Assembly: GCA_007449985.2 (NCBI GenBank) | Contig: VIIQ02000217.1 | Coordinates: 62,001-126,000, forward strand | Length of the DNA: 64,000 nucleotides | Reading direction: 5' to 3' | Origin: Desmodesmus armatus | Lineage: Eukaryota; Chlorophyta; Chlorophyceae; Sphaeropleales; Scenedesmaceae | Part shown: in pieces, positions 33,561 through 44,233 of the stretch | Layout of the letters: the number at the start of each line of letters is the position of its first letter | How positions within the stretch are numbered: position 1 is the first letter of the stretch | The notes under the pieces: generated by a model | Told to the model about the DNA's origin: nothing | Seen by the model: only the letters and a program-made list of their open reading frames with translations | Database searches by the model: none | Position numbers and translations under genes: made by a program

Positions 33561-34095
33561 GCAACAAAATACTACCTCACAACCTCACAAACACTGCTCA
33601 CCATCGCACAGTCACAAAAGCGTCAACCTCACAAAGACACTGGCTCACAAATGCAATTCCACAACAAGACGGTCTTACTGGTGGGGCAATTTCAATCCAG
33701 TCACTCTACCAGCCCGCATGCCTGGCCAGGCCACATGGCACTAGGCCAGCACACGGCGCAGTGAAACCACCAACTGCCAGGACCTCAAACTCAAGAACAA
33801 GGCCATCGCACGCTGCACACAAACAAGTTCCATCGGGTCACCAGACATTTAAAACACAGGTGTGCAACACGGCATACACACCTACTAGTAGTATACTTTC
33901 CACCAGCGCACTCAACGTCAGAGCGCAGGTCACGTTACCGCACAGTATCCACAGCTATGGGCCACTCGTGCACCATACAGAAGGGCACTGGCGCAGAATT
34001 GCACGCAGTTGACGGCAACAAATCATGTGCACCAGGACCACAAAAAGAGTCTCCCCGCACAAGCCAATCATACAGTCACTGTGTGCAGTGCGGGC

Positions 34096-35929
34096 TTACT
34101 TGCTGCGAGCGCACAAGATGTCATAGTAAGTTGCAAACTGGGTCTCTGTACCAGAACTAGGGCAACCACGACTAGGGCTCTCCCCCCAGTGCGGCCAACA
34201 CTGCCAGTGTTGGTTGCGCAAATCCTTGAGTAAACAGTGGAAGGGAAAGACTCCTCCTCCTCCGAGCCGGGCTGAGGTGTGATGGATTGCTGAGGGCAGG
34301 TGCTGCTAGTGCTTGAAGGAGCCCAAAACTTGGCGTCACAGGTATCGCCCTGGCAAGATGTGCATGCACACTTCACAGGGAACTCAAACATCAAGATTTG
34401 TCCCGCCGCATTTTGAGCTACATTGGTGTCGCCTGCAGAAACGAAGTTGCCCCGGCCTGGCACAAAGCCAGGAGGCATGACCCAACAAGGTGTGGTAGCA
34501 CAGGCTATGTCACATGAGAACCTACCCTTATCAGCAACACCACCAAGCCACTGCTTTCCCAAATTCTGTGGCAGGTCAATGAGTCCAGCACACAAGCGCC
34601 ACTCGTCGTTGCCACCAGTCAACCCGCGCCAGTTTGCACCCAAAACCCCACTACATGCCTGATCACAGTTGAAGTGGTCATCCGGAATGGGTGTGACCCA
34701 GGTGAAATCACTAACCACAGGAGGAGTAATGGTCCCTGGGGTAACAGTCACATTCACCTGTGAGCTGGCAGTTGCACCTGAGCTGTCCTGAACTACCACC
34801 GCAAACGCAAAACGCACGGCAGCACTCCCACCAGTCACGGGTGCAGTGTAGGTGACAGTGTTGTTGGCACCCAGGGTAGCTGTGCCGATGAGAGGGTCGC
34901 CCAGGCCAGTGATGGAGGCTGTCCTGCCGGGGGGGATGATGTCATTCGGGAGGGGTTGGAAGCTGACTGACTCGCCCAGTGCAAGGGTGATGGCGTCATC
35001 GTTGACTGTCAGTGGACCGCCAGGGCAGAAGACATCATAGTCAGGCACTGCACCTGTGTTGAAGACACTGCAACCACCACTAGGAGCCACCCAACCAGTG
35101 CGGCCAAAGGTGCCGGCTGTGTTGCTTGCACAAATGTCTGAGAAATCAGTGGAAGGGAAGGACTCCCCTGACTGAGGTGTAATGAAGGGCTGAGGGCAGG
35201 TGCTGCTGGTGCTAGAAGGAGCCCAAAACTTGGCATCACAGGGACTGCCCTGGCAAGACGTGCATGCACACTTCAGAGGGAAATCCTTCCTCAGGATTTC
35301 TCCCGCAGCGTTTTGGGCGGAGTTTGCTGCTCCTGCAGAAATGGAGGTCCCCTCATACACGTAACCAAGAGGCAACTCCAAGCAGGGCTCGGTGGCACAC
35401 ATAATACTACAATTGAGCTGGTTGGAGACAGTGGCACCAACAAGCCACTGCTGCCCCACACCCTCTGGCAGATCAATGAGTCCAGCACACATGCGCGACT
35501 GGTTAGTGCCACCATTCAGCCCGCGCCAGTTTGCCCCCAAGATTCCACTACAAGCCTGATCACAGCTAGAGTGGTCATCCAGAATGGGTGTTACCCAGAT
35601 GTAATCATCTGTGGGTGCGGTGGCTCCTGGGGTAACAGTCACTGAGACCTGCGAGGTGGCAGTTGCACCCGAGCTGTCCTGAACTACCACCGCAAATGCA
35701 AAACGCACGGTAGCACTCCCACCAGTTACGGGTGCCGTGTAGGTGACCATATTGCTGGGACCGCGAGTCGCTGTGCCGATGAGAGGGTCGCCCAGGCCAG
35801 TGATGGAGGCTGTCCTGCCGGGGGGGATGATGTCATTCGGGAGGGGTTGGAAGCTGACTGACTCGCCCAGTGCAAGGGTGATGGCGTCGTCGTTGGCCGT
35901 CAAAGGGACTGCCAGTGGGCACTGGTCAG
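34096..35929 (-). CDS. C-terminal part of a large secreted modular protein: two (Ig/cadherin-like + Cys-rich) units
   Basis: One long exon begins after a poly-pyrimidine tract and CCACAG acceptor at 35930. It contains two tandem units of about 290 aa. Each has a cadherin/Ig-like domain (NDDAITLALGESVSFQPLPN, TASITGLGDPLIGTAT, VRFAFAVVVQDSSGATA, VTVTPG) and a Cys-rich domain (CDQACSGxLGANWRGL, LCAGLIDLP, CACTSCQGxxCDAKFWAPSS, STCPQ, ICAxNT, GRTG). The beta domain resembles Big_9-type repeats of adhesive surface proteins. I cannot name the Cys-rich module. The second unit goes out of frame at a run of six C (34182-34187); with one more base its end would read to a Cys-containing finish of the same length as unit one, stopping at 34096-34098. 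As read, the frame stops at 34068. It is probably the 3' half of the gene at 36290-38741. Confidence 0.65.
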
Positions 35930-36106
35930 CTGTGGTAGCAAAGGAGTGCAGGGGGGGGGGGGGGTGAACACCAGGCACAGTGAGGAAGCAGGCAGGGGTG
36001 TTATCTGAAGCTCTTGCCGTTGTACGTACATGCCCCCCAAGTGGTGATGCCGCTCTGGGCTGATTAGCCAGCATGTTCCAATGTATGGGGCAACATCTTA
36101 TGCATG

Positions 36107-36137
36107 CTCAATCAATCAATCAATCAATCAGTCAATG
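36107..36137. repeat. TCAA tetranucleotide repeat
   Basis: About six to seven TCAA units in a row, with one TCAG variant, in the intron-like gap between the two parts of the large secreted protein. Confidence 0.85.
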
Positions 36138-36289
36138 TCACACCTGTCGCTATGAAGCTCAAGCCCTCATGCTAAAGCCATGCTCAAGCTGCACTTGCCA
36201 CGGCACAACACAGACAGCAGTGATTTGTATGCTGTACATATGTGCCAGTGACGTCATGACTCACATGCATTGGTGACGGCCTGGCAGCA

Positions 36290-38741
36290 AGCAGCCTGCC
36301 CCAGTGTGAAGTTGGAGGGCAAGGACACGCTGTCTCATTCAGCAAGGCTAGCTTCCGGGGTTCACTGCTGGAGTTGTACGATGGCTCCAAGCCAGCAGCT
36401 TCAGCAGCCTGTTTCAGCACACCCTCAAGCTCCAACTGCAGGATGCAGCAGGGACATGAGCAACACAAGGTGACAAATTGACAGACCAGCTCTCAGAGTC
36501 ATATACAGATCGCATGCATGGTTTTGAATTTTCCTTGGATCCTGCGGTGCTAATCAGCGTCACCAATGACAGCTTCAGCGGCTGCTTCAGTTTATGACCA
36601 GTCATCACTACTACCTGATTGTTTGAAGCTACCAGTTTGCAAATCACGGTGTGCAGATAATTGACTTTGGTTGCATGTGTGCAAGAATTGCCACTTGTTG
36701 CTGTGCCGCTGTGTGTTTGTTCAGAAGTACTGAATTTCACAAGGGGAGTGCCCATCATCATAATAGTGTGGCACAATGTCACTGTAACTTGCCAGCTAAG
36801 TCACAGGCTGCAACAGCAAGGACAGGAAACGTTTTTAATTTGAAGTGGCAGCAGTGCAACAAAGTGACTGTTGTGCAACTCGCCAGCCTTACCTCGCCTC
36901 CAACTGTGGCTGAAGGTAAGAAGGAGACAACACCACTGGGGCAGGCCTGGTTGCAGTTATTGCAAGTGTCGTTGCCGCCAAGCTTGAAGGACATGGGTGC
37001 CTCTAACTTCTTTGGCGCTGTCAGCGTAGCCACGTCGTTGGACTCTGACGACCTGTTGAAGAACTTGAGATCAGGCCCAACGCCAAGGGTGAATGCCAGA
37101 CCACCTTCCACCCCCAGGTGATGTTCGCTTCGTAACCCCCGTCCAACTTGGATGGCTGCAGATACCCTGTCCACTGCACATCACCCAACCGCAAGCCATT
37201 TGCAGAGGAGTTGTCCCTGTCAAAGCCAGCAAAGTCGGTGGTTGTGCTCATGACGTAGGCAGACAGGGAGCTCTTGGCCAGCACCTCTGCAGAGAAGGTC
37301 ACCTCTGCTTGGAGCTTGATGGACAGGCGGCTGCAGCACAGACAGCAGGAACACAAACGTGACTTGGAGCTCCAGCCAGTGAGCAAACAACATTTGTGTT
37401 ACCCAATCTAGCATACGTGAAATGCAGTGGTATCAAGCTCAAAAAGAGCGGTGCAGCAGACTGATTGTGTGGCCTGCATGTCGCAGACTTGTGGTGTGCA
37501 AGGGATGCCCTCTGAACCAGAAACCAGGGGTGCTGCACAGAATGATGTACGTACACTGTACTGGTTTATGTCATGTCAAAGACAATTGATAATCAAGCTG
37601 AGATATCTGCATGCAGATGCGCATCACAGAGCTGCACTTTCAGCTCCAAGGACCGCCAAGCTGCTTACCAGATGGGAAGAGCAATGCCTGGCACACAAGA
37701 CAAGAATGCTTGGTATGCCGGTGTGGGACTGAAGATGTCCTCTGAGTTCCAGATGAAGCCGGCAGTAAGCTCAGACGCGACCTTCAGGGAAATTGCTTCC
37801 ACATGCCGCACGGAGAGGGCCATCGCCCTGACCTCTGGGATGGTGCCGTTGCGCTCGACTCTGTAGGCCAGGGCTGCTGATAGGGTGTTGGTGATCTTGG
37901 GTGCAATGGTAATCTCTCCCGAGACAAGCTCCTCGATGCCTGGGAATGTGGGCTCGAGCGACACGGTGCCAACGGGGAAATCAGTTGCGCCACCCTCAAA
38001 CACGACGGCTTGTGCCTGGGCTTGCCGCGCAGTGGGGAGTGTAGTAGCTGGGTTGAGTAGTTCGGTGATGTTGATGGGGGCCGGCTCGGGCAGGCTGACT
38101 GTTGCGTCGAAGTCAGCTTCCTGGACGATGTCAAGGAGGGTTGCCGGGTCAGTAGTCAGGACAGCGTTGCCGTCGTTGACTGCAATGGTCGTGATAACGC
38201 GGGTGACAAGCTTGCACACGAGGTCTTCCTCATCCACAAGGGCCTCAGGCAGGGAGCTAAACCCATCGATGCCTCCAAGAATGACGCTGCCGACGCGCAG
38301 GGCTGTAGCTTGGTCGGCGGGCAGGATCAGGGTTGTGACGTTGCACAGGAGGAAGGTGGACGTGTTGGACAGCAGCGTGACGTTGGGGTTGATGACTACG
38401 CCAGAGGTGTTGTACGTAGGCAGGGGGGAGAAGATGGCCTGGGTGGGAGGGATGCACTGATCCTTGGACGCCGCACCAGCCTCTGCAGTTGTCAGGCCAT
38501 CGGGGCACTTGATCCTCACGATGCCATCAGGGCAGTAGTAACCCTGGGGGCAAGGGGTGCAGGTGAGCTTGGACAGGTAGGTGCCAGGGTCACACTTGCC
38601 AGGGAGGGATGGCTTCTCTTCCTTTTGAGTGTGTGGGAGATCGCCCTCTTTGCGAGCAGCAGGGGCGGCAAGGCGCCTGGCGCCGGAGGCCGCTGTCGCG
38701 GTCACCAGCAGTAACAGGGTGATGACACCAAACAGGCGCGC
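36290..38741 (-). CDS. N-terminal and middle part of a large secreted protein with GCC2/GCC3-like Cys-rich motif
   Basis: Supported exons: 38741 to about 37690, about 37330-36893 and about 36443-36295. The first exon opens with a hydrophobic stretch (LFGVITLLLLVTATAASGA, a signal peptide or its core), then a Cys-rich block like GCC2/GCC3 or ephrin-receptor-type repeats: CDPGTYLSKLTCTPCPQGYY, CPDGIVRIKCPDGLTT. After it comes a large beta-rich region with N-glycosylation sequons (NVT, NTS, NIT, NGT), as in secreted or surface proteins. A second exon has SLSAYVMSTTTDFAGFDRDN and DTCNNCNQACPSGVV. It goes out of frame at five C (37111-37115), where one more base would join EANITW to GVEGGLAFTLGV. 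The initiating Met is in an upstream exon I could not place. Its product is likely an extracellular matrix or cell-surface protein; likely one gene with 34096-35929. Confidence 0.55.
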
Positions 38742-39490
38742 CTGGCAGGGTCAGCCCCAGTTCCCATCCTGCAGCAGAGTTGCATGCAAGCATTCAGTAC
38801 AGGGGCGGTTGTAAAGAACGCTTGGCTGTCGCGTGACTCACATCGGATGCATATTGAGGTTGCCATTGTTACGGATCGACCGCTGCCGGATCTACGTGGT
38901 AGCAACTGAGCAGCTGCAAATGCTCCAAAATGCCTGCGGGGCACCGCAAACGGGCACATACCTAGTCTCGATCTGTCTCCACACGACGCTGTCTGACGTG
39001 GGCTCTAGCGTTGGCGAAGGCGATTGCACCAGGTTCAGCTGCAAGACAGCACAGGGGGCAGCGTCACGGAGTAGGCACATTTTCAAAGCATGTTTCAACC
39101 TTGTTCAATGCTTGAAGCCAGGGTAGAGGCTGTGTGCTGGTGCTTGGCCCTCCCAAGACAGGGCGCTGGCACATACGAAAGCGCTTCAAACTCTAAAACA
39201 TGTGCAGCAGCAAAACAAGCTTGAGGCAGGAAGCTTCCTCATGCCGTTTGATTGATCTGGTAAAATTCTAATTATACTCACCTGGGTGGATATTGGAAAT
39301 GAGGGCAGTTCACTGGCGCTGGCTAGCCTCAAAGCGAGGTATCGCTGAAGTACTACCAAGGATTCAATGGTGCCACCGCAACCCGAGGGATTTATACTGC
39401 TACTCAAGATGTTGCATCGACATTCGCGAAATGCCACGTCGACATCGCCGAAATGTCGCATCGACATTCCGAACTGTACAGTCGGACATG

Positions 39491-39522
39491 CACTAGGCCG
39501 GCAGCCCCCTTATCCGGTCAAG
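39491..39522. repeat. Left terminal inverted repeat of the CACTA element
   Basis: This begins CACTAGGCCGGCAGCCCCCT and pairs with 42357-42388. It is preceded by the target duplication ATG. Confidence 0.88.
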
Positions 39523-42356
39523 CCCCACCCTTCACCCCTCGTCCACCTGGGTGTCAAGGGTGCGGTCAAGGGGGGTGCTAAGCCCTTCACCCTGCTACCC
39601 TTGACGGGTGAAGGGGGTAACCTTAGTGTGAAGTCCCCCCCTTCACCCTCTAGTATGAGCCCCACGAGCCCCTGCGCTGGTTATGAGCTGCTCACACGCC
39701 TTTCAATGGCTTGAGATGACCATTTTGAGCAGCAGAGAAGCACCACATGCGATACCAGCCCTGTTGGGGGAGGTCAAGGCAAAACATACGTCAGCTATGG
39801 TTGTGGGAACGTCACTGTCGCATGAGTCGCCTGTTAGAAACTCCATACTGCTTGCCGAAAACGTTGTGTGCGACACCGACGTGTTTGGGGTAGGCCGAAA
39901 GTGAGATCGCACACATGGCGCGGTTCACCTTCCAGGCGGTATATTGAATCATGACCAGGCCACCATACGGCTACAACACTTACAGTAAGTATTAAAAGTG
40001 TATGTGTTGTCTCTGTGTCCCAGTCAGTCGATGTTTGTGAAGCAGCAGAGCAACATCAAATTCAATCAGACTTCACCAGAAGCTATAGGCCTACAACGAC
40101 GCCCACTCACACTGTTTATCCGTCTTAGGAGTCCCTTGTATCCATAACAATCAGTCAACAGCACCCCACGTGCCTCTACAAGCGCATGTTTCTGCTGAGC
40201 AGCAGCATGCCTGCAACAAAGCCAGCAGCACCCCAGGCCCTGAAGTCCTCTCTAGCGTGCTCACAGTCATGGATGCATCCTGAAAGACGCAAACGTGGAG
40301 ACAAAGTACGGTTCCAGCAGAAGACCCAGCAGAGAATACCATAGGTCCCCACCCCTGCATGCTTTACAGCAGTGGTAACAGAGGGCCTAGCAGCGTTGGG
40401 CCATATGATCAACGCCGGGGAGAGCCTCAGCACCAACAGGAGCAACAATTCCGGCAGAAATGCACCTGGTGAGGCAACATCAGCACCAGCAGCGGATGTG
40501 CATGTTGGATGGGGAGCACCACTTGCAGTAGCACCAGCTACAGCAGCACCACCAGCAAGTGTAGGCATGTAAAGCATGCTATTTGCGACACCAGCATGCA
40601 CAACCTAGGACACTGCAGCTGTGTTGTTGTTGTGCTTCTCTGCTAGATGCAGCCCAAGATGTGGCCTATCTTGTGGCTCAAGACACACCCTGTGCTTTGC
40701 TCGCAGAGGTGATGACTCAAGCCCAAAGTGTGGAAGTCCGCATCACCTCTGACGCAAGGCTGAGACAAGGGCTGTCATCACACGAGACAAGGCAGTACAC
40801 TGAGGCATATCATGCGCATTACTACAAGAGCAAGCCTGTGGCATGCTGCCAGAGACATGGCAAGGACAGCAGCATGGAAGGTAGCAGATGTCTATGCTCA
40901 TTGGGGGACATATTTTTCAAATCAAACAATCTGCATGCCCAGCACGCAGGCGGGACAGGCAGACAGGCATGTGCGTTCAACAGTCATGCTCAGCAGAAGT
41001 ATGATGGCCAGCCAAGTGCCAGCAGTTTGTGTGATCCTCAACCCTGCATTTCATCTTGGGCATTGACAGTCGGGGCTGACATGCAATATATCAACAGGGC
41101 CAGGACTGATACGTGCTGCTGCAATTTCTGCACACATCACTTGTGTAGTCGTCAGGTGTGATGCTCAGAGACATTCATGCCTACTGCTGTTTGCAGGATG
41201 CTGGCAAGCTGCTATGTCAAGCACCTGAGATCATATCCTGGGAAAAGGTGCAGACACATCCACCTTGTAGCAAGCTCCAAGCTTGCCGAGTCACAAGCTA
41301 CAAGTGTGTGACCAGCGGCAACCTTCACGGATCTATTGCCTCATTGCATGGCTAACTACTGCTGGGTGCCCTCACCAGCAAGGCATGCATGTCCCCACAT
41401 GGGTGGATGTGTGGGTTTAGATAGGGGCGTGTGGTCAGGTGGCTGTGGTTGGGGCAACTTTGCTAGCGTTGGCATGTTGCTGCATCAGCGAAATTTGGTT
41501 AGCACTGTACATTCCATGCTGAGCACTGTCAAGACGCAGCATGTTGTGCATCACCAAGCAGGATAACCTGCGAGTATGTGGCGGTGGTGGTTTAGGGGGG
41601 TTCCCTTCTGCGCTTAGCACACATGTCCCAACGACAGCTGGGGCATGATTTGGTGTGCGCTGCTGCTGCTGTCAGATGGACTGCAACCTTATGCGCCAGC
41701 TTGCACCCCGGCCAGCAGACAGGCTTTACTGGAGGCTTGTTGTTGTGTTCACTATCTATCACCCCTGCTTACACCCCTGATCATCAGATCTGACATCTCT
41801 ACCTTGCCGCTTTGTGTATGGCAGAGGGTATGGTGCTGCATGGCATGGCATTGGTGCATGCTTGTCACCATGAAATCATGTGTTGGTAGCTGTGCTCATG
41901 CTTGTTGGCATGGCATGTGGCAACTATAAACCACCTGTGCAGGTATGCAGAGCATATATGCGTGAGTATTCTTTCAGCACTGTTCATGCATGCTGCCAGC
42001 ACTTTGACGCGTAGCTGAACATACTACGCGTAGTAGGCAGGCCTGCTACCACAACTGTGACGACCTCAACACACAGCCGAAATTGAACAAAGCCCAATTG
42101 ACATTGCGATGTCCAACACAGTGCCCTGCACGTGCCAATGCCTGCTTGACATTGCCCCAAAATGTGATGCACAACACAGTTAAGCCCCTTGGTGAGAACC
42201 CCCTTGCCCAGCACGCGCCAAGCCCCTTATCTGCATGGCGGCTAAGGCCCCCCCCCTTCACCCAGTAGGCGTCAAGGGGCCCCCCTTCACCCTGGCTGCC
42301 CCCCCTTGACAGCCGCACGTCAAGGGGGTTGTCCAGCCGTCCAATAAGGTTACCCC

Positions 42357-42388
42357 CTTGACCGGTTAAGGGGGCTGCCGGCCTAGTG
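42357..42388. repeat. Right terminal inverted repeat of the CACTA element
   Basis: This ends GGCTGCCGGCCTAGTG and is followed by the target duplication ATG. The pairing with the left arm has one mismatch. Confidence 0.88.
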
Positions 42389-42391
42389 ATG

Positions 42392-44233
42392 TCGGAGAGT
42401 TCTCTTAGAGCTGCCGACACATGGCGCCGGACGTGCACAAGACAAGCCAGCATATAGAGCTACCTAAGCGTATAAGGGATACATAAGCTTGACGAGTGGT
42501 TGAGAATTCGAGGCATGACCTCGGCGCGACTTGGACGCGCCAAGTGCGTGATGCAGAATACCTTGGTAACCAACTGGCCAGCTGCAGCCCTCTGCAGCCT
42601 CTGACCGGGGAATCATTCATCACCATCAGCACGTGCCTCATGCAGATGGCGAAAGATCCACCTGAGTGCCATACAGCGCACCACCAGGCCAACCCAGTGA
42701 CCAACACAAGAATGATTCACGGCATTGCCAGTAGAGCAAACCCATGTGTTTCTTAAGTAAGGAAATGTGACTTGCATGCATGCCGCCCGGTAATAGCATA
42801 ATCCAGCCTGCACCAACTAGTAGTTGTAGGCGATTGTACCATGGCAGGTGGGCACCTGTGTGTGTGTGTGTGGGGGGGGGGGGGATGCGGGAGGTGCACG
42901 AGGCGTGCATGAAACTTCACAAGGCAGCCCGTCTCGACAGCTTTGCGGGCTCAATCTTGCACCATATGATCCTGCCTACCAGGCTATGCAGCCACCACAA
43001 TGACAGTGATTATCAACATGTCCTGCCTCGCCGCAGTGCATCCTGCAAGGGCTGTGTGAAAATGCACTGCCGTTGTTCATCTGCCATTCGCCAGATAGCT
43101 ATATCTGCCCAAAGGAATCAGAATATCAGATAAGTTGGTGTGGACAAGCATGTTGGTGAGGTTTTTGCCCTCACAGGCAGGCTCATTTCAGGCTGGCCCC
43201 CATGGCACATCGAGGGCGAGGAAAAGAACATGCATACCCTGGCTGTCGGCACTGGGCAGTGCCCACAGGCTGGGGAGGTTCTGGCTGCGGCTACGGCTAC
43301 TGTAATGTGCACTCCGTGGAACGTTGTTCTTGCCAAGCTCAGTCAAGGCAAAGGTGTTGAGCAGGGCTGTGGCAGCAGAGCTGCTTGGAAGGCTTACCGT
43401 AAGCACGGTGTTGCAAATGTTGGATGCAGGCCAGTGGTCCCTGCCACTGACCCTACTGCTGGTGTGTGTAGTTGCTGTACTGCAGTTTCAAGCCACCTGC
43501 ACCAGCGCCTCTGCAAAGGGGAAGCCAGTGTCGGCCAGTGGTGTGGGGAAAACAGCATGAGTGCCAGCAGATTCGGCACTACTGATTGCCTGCTGTCTTT
43601 TCGATAAATTCTTCCTCAGTTGCCTGTTCAAATCGTCTGATGTAAGGCAAACACCATCGTGCAGACTTTTTCGTGCTGTTAGGGTTGTTTCCATTCTGCA
43701 TTCGACCTCCAACAATGACTTGCAATCGACCTCAGCAACACCAGGAGGGCCCAAAGTGCAGGTGACCTACGTGTGGGCAGTGACATGATGTCTTTTTGCC
43801 CGAAAATATCAGGTGACAAGCTGCATCTGGGAAGGAATATTGCCCAGGCAAGCACCCTTCTAACCAATCGCAGCCTGAAACACTGCAGTCCCCCTGGCAG
43901 GTGAGGTGAAGTACAGTACATTGTACTGCACTGCTCGACCTGCAGCTGAAGTTTGGAGCAGTCCGTGAATTATCTGAGAGTGCACATCTGAGCAACAAAG
44001 ACGACACTGCCTTCAAGACAACCCAGCGAGCCCGACCCCGGGCTCCTCGACAGTTACCGGCAGTTGCGGTTTGAATTTTTTCCTTGGGCATTGCCCGTTT
44101 TCACGCTGCTGTACTTGTTGAAGTTCAAGCAAGATTTGCAAGAAGAGTACTGAAGCAAGTCTGATTTCGGCACCAACCCCTGCTGTCACTCATGGAACTG
44201 CTGTGAAGCAGCACTGCTGGTTGTTGAAGGTTG
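42392..44233. other. Intergenic region between CACTA element and haspin
   Basis: About 1.8 kb. A GT run followed by a long G run lies at about 42858-42883. No exon was recognised. The haspin promoter and leader should lie near the right end. Confidence 0.5.

Larger units (their letters stand above)
31982..34095. other. Region between convergent genes, dominated by tandem repeats
   Basis: This holds the 3' side of the plastid PH-like gene, the long tandem-repeat block at 32640-33560 and the 3' side of the large secreted protein. No exon with recognisable motifs was seen. Confidence 0.6.
39491..42388. mobile_element. CACTA-type (CMC/EnSpm) DNA transposon, about 2.9 kb, probably non-autonomous
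   Basis: The left end reads CACTAGGCCGGCAGCCCCCT and continues TATCCGGTCAAG; the reverse complement of the right end (42388 inward) reads the same with a single mismatch over about 32 bases (TTAACCGG in place of TTATCCGG). The terminal CACTA and the 3-bp flank ATG on both sides (39488-39490 and 42389-42391) are the hallmark of CACTA elements. Just inside each end lie many short, partly inverted copies of a CCCCCTTGAC / TTCACCC theme, as in En/Spm subterminal regions. No transposase motif or long conserved frame was seen inside; the largest frames (40583-41161 plus, 40176-40601 minus) match nothing I know. It therefore looks like a deletion derivative or one carrying captured sequence. Confidence 0.88.

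Noticed and set aside
43140..43607. Plus-strand frame of 155 codons upstream of haspin
   Set aside because: No motif, low similarity to any family I know, and overlapping frames on the other strand are equally open.
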